This document shows positions 48,170 to 58,761 of a stretch of DNA of 64,000 bases, in pieces. The stretch spans positions 744,001-808,000 of the forward strand of contig JAGQDJ010000045.1 in NCBI GenBank assembly GCA_022885665.1, in the 5' to 3' direction. Under the pieces are notes generated by a model. It did no database searches and was not told the DNA's origin. It was given only the letters and a program-made list of their open reading frames with translations. How positions within the stretch are numbered: position 1 is the first letter of the stretch; the number at the start of each line of letters is the position of its first letter. The position numbers and the translations under genes were made by a program. Source of the DNA: Triops longicaudatus (lineage: Eukaryota; Arthropoda; Branchiopoda; Notostraca; Triopsidae).

Positions 48170-51094
48170 GGCTCTTTTCCGTTAACTCCGCCCTCACCAT
48201 TCACTTCTTTTCCAACTAAATGTAGCATAATAGGGTGTTCTTAACCTAACAAAATCTAACCTATTTTGAACCATTTTAACCTCTTTAAATGATTTTGGAA
48301 TAGTTTAGTCTACTTCAGCTAGACAAACATGGCTGTACCATAAGGGTGATTTCGAAGTTTGAACCCCCTCCGAAATTTTTTGCATATAATGGTAAACACA
48401 GAAGAATGCCCAGAAGTTCCCCACCTCGGAACTAGGTAACTTAAATTAGTGGCCTTTTCCGTAATCCTATGCTTGATTCAGGAGCAAACGTTAAAAAGAT
48501 GTGCAATTCAGTGGCAACCATCAAGAGTATTCCTCAGCAAGGCCGTATATAGGGGGTAGCCCCCTACCCCCGAAATGTTATTTTTATATTGGGGAAGACA
48601 AGGGAACGCCAAATGTAAAAGAAAAAGAAAAAAATTGCATATGTCCCCCCCCCCCAGCAACTTTGGAGTGGTGTGGTGCCTGAAATATGGGCCACCAAAT
48701 GAGGTGTATATACAGGCTAGTACACTGCATGTATTCTGAGAAACACGACTCGCATAAAAGTGATGTCATCCCGATGACCACCATATGAAGTGCCGTATAA
48801 GTGTTTAAATAGCAGAATACGACTGCGTGCCAACTTTGACTTTTTGGGGCCTTAAGTTCTTTTATTTACACGCTGTGCGAAAAGTATTCTCAGAAATGTA
48901 AAAACTGGGCTTTCTAAGTAGAAACAGTGGCTACTAATCGGAATGTAATTTAAGGTAATGTGTTTACGAATAATATCTTATTTATTTTTTGCTTCACCAA
49001 AGTAGTGCCGGCATTTGGAAATGGTTCTTCATTGACTTGGAGTAAACTTGTTTCTGTCGGTTAAATATGTACCAGTACTGAGTTTCTGCTACGCAAGAAT
49101 ATTTTTTAATTATTTTACTTCAAATACCATTTCACCGATAATACAAAAATCACTACACACATTTATACCTCCTCCTCTAAGTTAGATCACTTAAGTTGGT
49201 GAAGTTAGGTTGAGGTCCGTTTATTTATATAACAAACACAAAATTTTTAGAAAAAAAAATAAATGAGAATGCATCCGACAAACAAAACTACAAACAACTC
49301 GCATAATACAGCAAAGATAAAAGAAATTAAGTCGACACAAGTCGAATAATACAAGCTAAGAAATAAGAAACCAAAACGAAAAAAAAATATGAGAGAAAAG
49401 ATAATAGTATCTCATCCAGCTTTCGTCAGTTTTCTTTTCCGTGCTTGTGTTTTTACCTCTTTTGACCCTTTTCTTTTGCCTGCGGCTCTATGTTGTCTTA
49501 TACCTCCTTTTCCCAAGTGTCTTTCTAGCCAACCTGTCTTTTCTACCGCTTCCTCCTACCAACTTTCCTTTACCATGACTTTCGTCGCCTTATCTTTATG
49601 AATCGCATGCTAGAACGCGAGAACGCATGACCTAGCCATGACTCGATTACAGCTCTCTGAACATATGCATTTCAATAAGAAAAACATTTAAACTAATTTC
49701 TCGTCGCTGTGAAACCCAGAGAACTAGGGAGCATACCTACTAAATACTAGATTTTCTCCTCATTCTTTTGAGTATGCATTCCATCTCATTCGTTGTTGGT
49801 TTTACTGAGATGTGGAAAGCGGGTTACAGTGCAAGACAGGGAAAACGCCAGATGGACAAAAATTGCAATAACACAAGCTTCAGACTTAAGATTCTGACTA
49901 CCTAGGCTTTGTTTTACCAATTATCACAAGTTTGTTGAATGAGAATCTTACTTCCTTGCATAGAATTCACACTACAGCGTGTTAAATTTTGCCCGCCAAA
50001 GCAAACTGAAATTCCCGCCTTTGAAATTTCTGGTTGGATGCATTACACAGTATAGAATGCTACCGTGCATGTGAAACGGGGGGAGAGAGGGGGACAGGGT
50101 AGGGGTAGTGCAGCCGGCACTCCTAGTATGAAAATCTGAACACGTTTATATACATAAATATATTTTCGAAACCGCAATTCCCATTACTAGGGTCGGGGTC
50201 AGAAAACATTTAGGAAGTATATTCGTGGGAATATGTTTGTTTAGTTTTACATAACTTACGGCTATCCTGTTAGGAACCAATCTAGTCTGGAGGTATGGTA
50301 AATAGAAATCATTCAAGGTTACCAACGTGCTACTTTGTCGTACGTTCTTCTATCTATGAAAAGAAATCTTAGGAAGTGAAACATGCCAACTCCTTTCCCC
50401 GCCAAGTACTTGCAGTTCGAATCCAACCAATGAGCATTTCAACCACGGGCAGCTGTCGACGAATATCCTAACTAGTGAACGGAATTTCTGACATTGCGTG
50501 GTCGAAGACGGCGTCGATTCCCATATTTATTTCGTATCTTTTTATATCCAGTGATCATTTGGTAATTGCAACTTTTTGTAACGATATCTTAAGACATTTT
50601 CAGCTGGATTCGACGTAGCAACACAACGACCGTAGTGTGCCAGCATCTTTTATTTAAATTAGATATTTCACATCAACTGATTTGCAAGCATTTAATTATT
50701 ACTGTAACTATAAATTTGTGCTCACTTTGCGCTTTTGGTGCAAAGGACCTGGGAAGTTCAAAGGTATTGTTCGCAGTTCATCTTTTGTTGTAGTCGTCCT
50801 GCTCACGTGTCGAATGTAGCATTGATGACCTTCCTTGTGTTTATGTTTCTGTGTTTGAATATCAGAATGCCGATCTCCATGTTTTCTGTCTTGTTCTGTA
50901 AGTACTTTCCTTTTGGGAAGAAGAATTTGCATGTGAAATCCTTATACGAATATGTAAGTGACTTGTCTTTTTTAGGTTAGTGCCGTCCGTGAGTGGGTAG
51001 AACCTCTCAAATGTTCCATTGTAGTTTGTAGAAGCTGCTCTTCCAAGCGTTGAGACCTGTTTCAAGTGCCACACGTTTGCTCGTTAAGGTTAAA

Positions 51095-51230
51095 ATGTCC
51101 AATATCCTCAATTCTACGTTCATCGCGTTTGAAGACAGCGAAACTGAGACGGTTTTCACTGCTTCAGGAATCAATGGGTTCGATTCACATCGTGATTTAT
51201 TCGATGCTTCAGCTTCTCATCTTATTACTG
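51095..51230 (+). CDS. coiled-coil gene exon 1
   Basis: ATG in AAAATGT context. 45 codons plus one base; an acidic N-terminus with no known motif. Donor ACTG|GTAAAA. Confidence 0.75.
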
Positions 51231-54200
51231 GTAAAAAGGCTGTCAGATGTTATTAAACTTTGAGAATACTACCAAAAGTAGACAAGTGCTTGTTGTTGCG
51301 CCTTAAAACTAATTTATTTTTCTTTTTAAGATGAAAGTTTATTATCGACGTGGTTTGCCCACTGTGATGAATATGGCACTGGTCAAGTGAAAGCGGCCAA
51401 GCTAGTCAACTACATTATAGAAGTCACGAGCCTGAAAGAAGCCGAACATAAAGATGCGTTGGAGGAACTGTATCGATTACTTGATCCCACTAATGACAAC
51501 TGTACAGTGGATCTCCCAACGTTGCGCGAGACTCTGCAGAACTGGCTTACCAAAAAATATCACCATGAAACGTAAAGGGCCTACATTCTTTTTTTCTAAA
51601 AATACTTCAACCTCAGTCTTATGCCCGAATTCTCATGGTGGCACAAATACCAAAGTGATCCGTGAAACATTTGGTCCCTTCCTGCCATATTTCCACATTT
51701 TACATTTCTCTTTATTCTGTTTCTTCAGGCATTTGCGGCTGTTTGAGTTATGAAAAAGTGAACTGGAAATGTAGCCAGGAGAACAAGCGTGTGTTGAAAG
51801 GTTGATTGTACTGAAAAGTCCTATTTTTTCACATTTCAGATCCTCAAGCGTGATCGTCTATCCTTCCAGTAGAGGATTTGGTAAGAAAAGGCATTCATCG
51901 CCTCGCCGGAGTCCTGGTATGGATTATTTGCGTTGATCTTAGACACTGACAATTGCATCTTAAAGGTATTATGGAGACTACCAGTACTTCACTGTTCGAT
52001 TGCAGTTTTGAAGTGGGCTTAGAAAGTCAAGAGAAGCCAGTAGGGAAAACCGACGACCCGTTGAACCTTCTTGAGCACCAAAACAAGCGCTTGCAGGAAG
52101 AAAAATTGGCCTTGGAGAAGCAACTCGTCGCGTTAGAAGAACAGAACCTCAATTTGCTGGACAAGATTCCGGAATTGGACAAAATACTGCAAAAGTAATT
52201 CCTTCTTCTTCCGCAAAGTTATTTGAGTGATTTTATTGTATTCCTTTTTGTCAGTTATCAGGCCAGTTTTAATCGTCTGAAGGAGGCAGAAGATGAGGTG
52301 GAGCAGTACAAGTTGCTGCTGAGCGCTAAAGACAAGGAATTGGCGGACGTGGTTGAAATGTTGCGCTCATATGAGAAACAAGAGAAAGTATACCTGGGAG
52401 AAATTGACAATTTACGAAAATTACAAGAGGAGCTGGAAACTTACAAGATTCACGAGCTTGGGCTCAACCGAGCCTTGAAAAGCTTGCAAAATGAATGCCA
52501 GCAACTCGAACGGCAGCATCAGGAAGATGACGAAACGCTTCAACTAGAGCGTCAGCGCTGTAAAGAGCTGGAAATCGCCTTAGAACAAGCCAACGATTTT
52601 ATAAAAGTATTGTATTAGTATGCCACCATTTCATTGTTCTTCGTGTGCCTTTTGTGTATAATTTTGTGCATGTTTGTTGTGTGACTATTGCAAGGGTGTC
52701 TTTTTGCGAAATTAGTGCTAAAAATTTGCGTGTTACGCGAGGAAACGTACCACAGTGGCTTTTGTTTACCAATCAGTTTTGGCCAGTAAGATTTTTAAAC
52801 GCAAATTGATAAACTTGAGTAATGTAGGGAAACTTAAAGGAATGAAACCGTGGAACTTTTTGAATTAATGAGTAACCCGTCTTAACAGGTTCTAAGAGAA
52901 GAAAAGGAAGATATGCAGTTACAGTTTGCGTACGCCTCGCATAATGTGTTGGTGAATCCGCAAACTTTGTCGCCTGACATAGGAATGTCGCTAACTATTG
53001 ACATGGTCAAATCCAAACCTGTGGCATGTTCAACCCCGTACGTAAATTTGGTCTCGAATCTGCGCCACACATCCATTCGAGAAGAATTTAAGCAAAGCGT
53101 AAGTTTTTTACATCAAGTGCACCTCATATTTGTTTGTTATCTTTTAACGGAAATGTTTGCACAATATATCGAATTGGTATGGATGAAGGGTCCTTTCACG
53201 ATTTTTTTTATTTAATTTTTTTCTAAGGAGGTGAATGTTTCTGAGGTGAACTTGCCATTTTGTGGTAAAGTGGAGGAATCGACCTTTGACTCTCATCTAG
53301 ATAACCGGTTCATAAACGACTTGCAGCAATTGGTATAACCGTCGTTTACTTTTTCAAATCCTTTTGTCTGGTGGCAATCGTGGAACCTTTTTCATCTGTC
53401 GTTATTTCTCAGTTAGCTGAAAAGAAGAAATTCGTGACGAATCTGGTGCTTAATCTCGATTTGATTCGTAACGAGCACGAGCAAACCTGGCAACACCTAA
53501 GTAACGCTCAGGCGAAACAAATTTGGTCCCAAATCGTCAGCAAGGCCGTCGGTAATAATAATCGTCATAATGAGTATACTTATCTTTTTTCCTCCATCCT
53601 CTCCTTCCACTCTTTTACTGTCTTCTTCAATTTATTTTAAAGCTCGCTTTTAATGCAAGAAAAATACCCTGTTACTATGCTTAACTTTTTTATTAGCTGT
53701 ATAATTAAAACTTTACTAGAGGGCAGTCACAGATAAAAAAATCTAGATAGCTGCATTTAAGCTAATAGCGAACATCAATTATATACCTTGTGCCATAATT
53801 ACCGCCACGAGAATTTTAGAGGATTTTGTGTTTGGACGTACGTTTAGAAATCCTATTGCGGACGATAATATTGCGTTTTGCATCGAGTTGACGCATAAAT
53901 ATTGCTTAAAATTAGCAGAAACTTTAATCCTCGTATACAGCATATGAAATAACTGCTGGTTCCATTGTACCCGCTAGTACAGCAGAAGAGGAAGCGGTAA
54001 TTGGTATTTACGACAGGTAAACGCGATGTTTACTCCTAAGGAAGCCGGGCGGCTACTTTTCCTAAATTGTTTCATTACCTTCAGGGTTTATAGACTTGCA
54101 ATTCAAGTATACCATTGCGTGGAGAATTAAGAAGCTTTAGCGCGTGAAATTAGCGACTTAAGTGAAAAAAAAAAAGAAACAAGCGTGTCGTCAATGATCG

Positions 54201-57200
54201 AAGCTTAAGGATGTCTCGAACAGTAGTCCGAAGAAATGTCAAAAGCAAACAATCTTATTAGAACCGCATGGCGGTTTTGAACAGTTAAAATCCTTCTTGT
54301 GAATCTTGCTCTTGGCTTAGAAAAGTTAGCGAAGGATATTGGTGCGCACATCCCACACATGTGCGCAAGTACCGTATAATTTTCATACCTTACTCTCGTT
54401 TTAATTACAGACTACTGTTCGATCATTCTTCCTTTGAAATAGGTCTACAGCAGCTGAAGGCAAAATTTCTCGAAAGAATGTCATTTTGGCGATATTTCGA
54501 CACAGCTATAGGCTACAAATAATCTGTGTAACAAAGCCAGGCTTTACGCAGTGTTGGCTTTAAAATGGAGGTTAATAGGTGTTAGCCAAAATAGCGCAGT
54601 AATTAGATGGAACTTAACCGATATAACAAATTCGCAATAACAAGAATCGGTTACGAAACATTGATGGCATCATTTAATATCGCGTTATAAAAAAAATAAA
54701 ATAAAAAATGAGTCGCAGGTATCGTTCGAGCCTGTGTTCGAAAGCGTGTCAGACCATGAAAGCCATCGACAATGTTCCGATTAGTTTAGCAAAGGTTAAG
54801 CCGGCAGTCTGTCAGCGATACATTCAGGTAGTTGCTTTGGCAAATTAGACGCATACATAACAAAGAAGACATGGAGTAAATTCGTGGAAACAAATGGGCA
54901 AGACATGTTCTTGTTTCCAAACTGTTTCTTTCTCAGACGAATTAGAGAATTCCTTAAATAGGCAGTCTGAAATTTGTAAAAATCGTAGAAGTAAAATTCG
55001 GTACTGCTCTTATAATGCATATCTCATTGACGTATGTAAAATCTAATCACGAAAAGAAAAATCACGGAAAGAAGCCTGGTTAGTGTTAAACCTTATTGTC
55101 CACTGAGAAGGTTAATGTTGCCTGAACGTACGTTCTTACTGGGCATTAAAGACCAACTGTCGAATAAACGATTTTTCACAGTGGAGTTCATTAAAATGAG
55201 AAATTGCACTAATAGGCCTCCGTTTTCTTGCAATTTTTGTTGCAAAGCGTTCTTAAAAATATGTAACATTACGTCAGAAATGTCGGCTGACACCCCGCGT
55301 TCGTATCTCGTGAAACACTGAACAGCAATTGTCTTGTTTGTGCTCTCTGCAGTGCGCAGAGCCTGAGTGTCACAAGACTAACGTTGAGAAACTTCAAAAT
55401 ATCCAGAGAATTCTTCACTTATGCTGAGCTTTCACTCAGCATTAGCATCAGCCCCATTTAAATTGCACGTATGTACGCGTCAATTCCTACTTCGATATGA
55501 ATAAAGTCGAAATGCGTCGCTTTGCTTCAGAAATCGGAAGTTCCCAATCTATGTCAAATGGGTACAAATTCCACGAAGTAAATAAGGAAAGTAGAGTGAA
55601 CCTGTTGAAGTCTATGAGTTACGACCTATAGTTGTCCGAATTGTGTTGGCGTATACTACGGACGACTGCTTTAAACATGCAGACCTCCAGACATTGTGGC
55701 TTTTCTGTGACAACTCCAGTGACCTAAATGGGAGTACTAATTGTGAATATGCTTCATAAAATTAATATTCTTTGTTAGTTCAGTAAGTATCTATAGCAGT
55801 GCTTCTCAATAGAGCGCACATTACCCGAAATTCGGTAAAAGGCATTTGGATTCGGGTAATGAAACTTGATATCAAAATTTCTTCTTGTGTGTTCAGGGAA
55901 CATTTTTGTCCAGAAGAACTGAAATGCTAAAATAACGTTTGTCATACCCACCAATAGCTGTGCTTGCACTTACAATATTTTCGTCTGAACGCAACGTGTT
56001 ACTTAACCGAGGTATAGGGAAAATTGCGTGTTAAACGGTTCAGGCTTTTCAACATTTCACCATCAATTTATAACAGTAAAGTTCTGTATTGTGGTGTTTA
56101 TGGCAAACCATCGTCACATTTTGCAAAACTTTCTCAGTAAATCTGTAATAAGTGAATAATATTTTTGTTTTTGGGGAAAGACTTTGAAAATTAATTTTGA
56201 GTGTGCATTAAAACAGCTTTTAACTAATGTCTTGACGAAAACGTAAGCCATATCTGCTAGTTTGTTTGCGAATAATCACCTAAAACTCTTAGACAATTTT
56301 CACAGGCTGCAACGCTATCACTGATTGCAACTTCGAATTTCGCACTTGTTAAGAAATACCTTGAAACGGATTAAGCAACTCTTGAAGACTATGTTGTAGC
56401 TAACTGAACGATAAGGGACTCAGACGCTAATTGTCCAGGCGATTATGAAAAAGGGAAAAAAATATTCAGGAATTGCTCACAAATTTCAAACACTAAAGTT
56501 TGTGATCGTAATGTCTAATGCAGATCGTCTAGAATGTAAAAAAAAAAAATAATAATTGAAAAATTATTTAGAAAAACCTCACATTTAGCTTTTTTTTTGG
56601 AAACGAGTCGTATTTTTAGAGTCAGTAATATTTTTTAGTCAAGCGAGTCAGTAATATATATTTTTTTCGTTTTTCAAATCGCCCGAGTCCAAATCGCCTT
56701 TTTCAAATCGCATTTAGCGTCTGAGTCCCTTATCGTTCAGTTAGCTACAACGTAGTCTTAAACTTTATTTGTATTTTTTTTTATTGTTATTATTATTTTG
56801 AAGCATTTTGTGTTCTGTAATGCAAGCTCTGTGATAACTGATTTTGGGTAGTGGGCGCAAACTTTTGGGAAGCACTGATGTATAGGCCCTCGAAGGGTTT
56901 TCCTTTGCGTTCCTGTTGAGGACTGTATTTGGCACCAGGTGATACTCTATGCGAAAAGTACAGGTTAAATGACAATTACTTTATTTCTAGATGTTAACAA
57001 CAGTTCTACCTTTCAATCATTATACTTTTCTTTTTTTTACAGTGGACATGTCAAGAACTCTCGCGTACAGGGTCGTACAAAATTTCCTTTTTTCCATTTG
57101 TGTGGAATTTTACATCTTCGTTCTTCTTACAAGAATTAAAAACAGAAATCTCCGTTGTTTAGGAGCGAAGAGACCGGACATTCTTTGTTGGAATTCCGAA

Positions 57201-58761
57201 CTAGGGACATCAGATCCTTATCACACGCTATGTCGGCTCTCGTTTTTGTCTCTTTGCTACCTCAAAAGCGGTAAATAACATGTGATGGAAATACGACAAC
57301 CGTCCTCCGTCGCTATTTGTAGCATTTCACTCGCATTGATTGGGAAATCCTCTTAGAACGGCTTCACGAATAATTTGATGTCGCTCCGTTGCTTAGTGAT
57401 TGTCGGATTCCGTCTGGCAAACGTGACTGGAGTCGTAGCAATGTTCAAAAAGAAATAACAAAAAATACAAGATAGGAATCATATTAATAGTAAAATAAGT
57501 TAATAATGCGACGCTAGTCAGGATCTTATATATGTTAAGTAAATTACCAGCTGCATTGTTACGTTCGCCTGAAAAATAGATTGTTTTAGCATTGTCTGAC
57601 GACATACTTTCTTATCTGTAATCAATCTACCGTTTCATTTATCTTTCTGGTAATTTTTATTGATTCCTATGAAGATGAAAACATGAGACTCGATGCCGAG
57701 TACCAAGCATCCTTATACCGTTTGTTGGACGGCGCGTCATCGGCAGGTGGTTTGATCCCGGCTGACATAGAAGAAGATGCACCAGACGATTCGAAAGCTC
57801 TTGAGGAAGCCAACCCGGTTATTAAGGTACCGAATGGTCTTACTGTAAGTATCACTATCCTTTTCATTGTTACAGAAAGGTTCATCGTTGAGTTCCATAG
57901 CTGTTACAAAAGAACGAGCTTGGGCTGTGATTACGACTGTTTTATTATTTTTGCTATGAAAGTTGATGCTAGCTTGGAACTGAGAAAACCAACGTCACAG
58001 CTTTTGAAATCACTGCTTTGTATTCGTTAACCATTTTTTTTTTTCGTGGGTTATGGTGGTGAATGGTGGCTTAGTACTGAGCTCTTCTCTTCCTTTTTTC
58101 TGGCCTTTTCTTGTCGTTTTAACAGTTTGCATGCTTGCGTGCTGACCTCGTGCCAAGTCCGGTGGAGGAAGGCCAAACAAACCCGAACCAAGTCCCGCAT
58201 GAAACTCGCCATTCGAATCAGTACAAAAACGAGCTTGGGCCTGGCAACAGGTATATTGTATGACACAACGCTTTCTTCCTTTTCCACGCAGCGAGAGTGT
58301 GTGCTAAAGTTTGAATTGAAGTCTCTGATTTTGGTTAAAAGATCCCAGAATTTTGTGCAGTTTTAAGTGCGGGGCAAGTTTATAGACAGCTTGCGTGTAA
58401 AAATTTTATAGTCTTTCTCACGTTTTTGTCTTCGATAGTGTGGGAACCACCTTCGCAGTTATGATGGATACTTCGCACCGCAGACACATTTACAACGGAG
58501 GAAGTAAGTGTTTCTCTTTTGTGTGTTAGTTTGGCATGTTTCAGCCCCAAGAATATCCAGGACTGCTATGTTGCTGCAGAACACTTTTTGAGTTATACTC
58601 GTGCGCCAGAACACGTAAAACATGACAAAATCAAAGATTTCATAGGATTTTTGGAACGAATTCCGGAGCTAGGGTTGGATTTTCGGCGGACTTTAATTGA
58701 AAGAGATAGGTTTGAATACGTTTTGGGTTCACGTGTCCTCACATTTGTTTTGCTGCAGTGA
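51095..58761 (+). CDS. EF-hand/coiled-coil protein, KASH5/JAW1(LRMP)-like, 3' end unresolved
   Basis: Exons: 51095-51230, 51331-51571, 51840-51880, 51966-52194, 52255-52606, 52889-53098, 53228-53332, 53413-53551, 57675-57844, 58126-58250, 58459-58503, and possibly 58545-58761. All phases agree; the product is about 598 aa, or 669 with the last exon. Residues 46-120 form an EF-hand-like unit (WFAHCDEYGTGQV then LLDPTNDNCTVDL), resembling the degenerate EF-hand of KASH5. Residues about 160-345 are a strong heptad coiled coil. In KASH5-type adaptors the EF-hand region binds dynein light intermediate chain, and a C-terminal TM/KASH tail anchors the protein in the nuclear envelope. No TM or PPPx KASH tail appears in the exons I can join, so the anchor is either further 3' or absent. 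Gene reality is high; family assignment is moderate and from memory only. Confidence 0.75.
51331..51571 (+). CDS. coiled-coil gene exon 2 (EF-hand-like domain)
   Basis: Acceptor CTTTTTAAG|AT, donor GAAAC|GTAAAG. It contains the whole EF-hand-like unit. The first loop D-E-Y-G-T-G-Q-V lacks the usual Asp at position 3, so calcium binding is doubtful. Confidence 0.88.
51840..51880 (+). CDS. coiled-coil gene exon 3 (small, alternative donor)
   Basis: A 41-base exon, Ser-rich. Acceptor ACATTTCAG|A, donor TTTG|GTAAGA. A second in-phase donor at CCTG|GTATGG (exon end 51915) would add a basic Ser/Arg/Pro stretch, so alternative splicing is possible. Confidence 0.65.
51966..52194 (+). CDS. coiled-coil gene exon 4
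   Basis: Acceptor TCTTAAAG|GT, donor CAAAA|GTAATT. It begins with an STSLFDCSFEVG motif and enters a coiled coil (HQNKRLQEEKLALEKQL). Confidence 0.88.
52255..52606 (+). CDS. coiled-coil gene exon 5 (main coiled coil)
   Basis: 117 codons of continuous Leu-heptad coiled coil rich in Glu, Lys and Gln. Acceptor TTTTTGTCAG|T, donor AAA|GTATTG. Confidence 0.9.
52889..53098 (+). CDS. coiled-coil gene exon 6
   Basis: 70 codons, phase 0 to phase 0. The coiled coil ends and a linker follows with STPYVNLVSNLRHTSIREEF. Donor AGC|GTAAGT is perfect. Confidence 0.88.
53228..53332 (+). CDS. coiled-coil gene exon 7
   Basis: 35 codons, phase 0. Acceptor TTTTCTAAG|GAG, donor TTG|GTATAA. Mixed acidic linker ending in a short helix (RFINDLQQL). 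Confidence 0.83.
53413..53551 (+). CDS. coiled-coil gene exon 8
   Basis: 46 codons plus one base. Acceptor TTATTTCTCAG|TTA, donor GTCG|GTAATA. Helical segment KKKFVTNLVLNLDLIRNEHE. It is followed by a 4.1-kb intron containing a MITE. Confidence 0.83.
53552..57674 (+). other. intron 8 of the coiled-coil gene
   Basis: 4.1 kb, holding the 375-bp MITE at 56385-56759. The remaining open frames do not keep splice phase with the gene. Confidence 0.65.
56385..56759. mobile_element. 375-bp MITE with about 45-bp terminal inverted repeats
   Basis: The left end AAGACTATGTTGTAGCTAAC continues through GAACGATAAGGGACTCAGAC. The right end is its inverse with about one mismatch over 40 bases. The AT-rich interior has no coding capacity. 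The near-identical ends suggest recent activity. No obvious target-site duplication was seen. Confidence 0.85.
57675..57844 (+). CDS. coiled-coil gene exon 9
   Basis: Continues the helix begun in exon 8 (MRLDAEYQASLYRLLDG), then an acidic linker. I chose the perfect donor ACT|GTAAGT at 57845. An in-phase donor AAG|GTACCG 18 bases earlier is an alternative. Confidence 0.78.
58126..58250 (+). CDS. coiled-coil gene exon 10
   Basis: Acceptor TCGTTTTAACAG|TTT after a long pyrimidine tract, donor AACAG|GTATAT. Polar, Pro/Asn/Gln-rich sequence without a known motif. Confidence 0.68.
58459..58503 (+). CDS. coiled-coil gene exon 11 (small, tentative)
   Basis: Acceptor CCTTCGCAG|T keeps the phase of exon 10. 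It ends at a perfect donor AA|GTAAGT. If that donor is not used, a TAA stop follows immediately and ends the protein. Confidence 0.5.
58545..58761 (+). CDS. tentative exon 12, unknown domain
   Basis: Open for 72 codons in phase with exon 11, after acceptor CATGTTTCAG|C. The sequence looks coding (SYTRAPEHVKHDKIKDFIGF and a charged helix) but matches nothing I know. The intron before it would be only 41 bases, shorter than any other here (60 or more), so the join is doubtful. The exon may also continue by splicing at GCA|GTGAAA near 58758. Confidence 0.4.

Larger units (their letters stand above)
45411..51094. other. intergenic region before the coiled-coil gene
   Basis: No supported gene. 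It contains the foldback element at 46810-46965, an (AT)n microsatellite at 48124-48166 and a degenerate TAACCT-like stretch around 48235-48290. The promoter of the downstream gene is presumably in the last kilobase but is not recognisable. Confidence 0.5.

Noticed and set aside
50267..50293. possible 27-base minus-strand micro-exon before a GTAAGT donor
   Set aside because: One good donor alone is not evidence; there is no partner exon and the peptide is uninformative.
50395..50435. tRNA-like B box (GTTCGAATCC)
   Set aside because: There is no A box at the right distance and no cloverleaf can be drawn, so it is not a tRNA gene.
52882..53076. minus-strand open frame opposite coiled-coil-gene exon 6
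   Set aside because: It mirrors a well-supported coding exon and has no features of its own.
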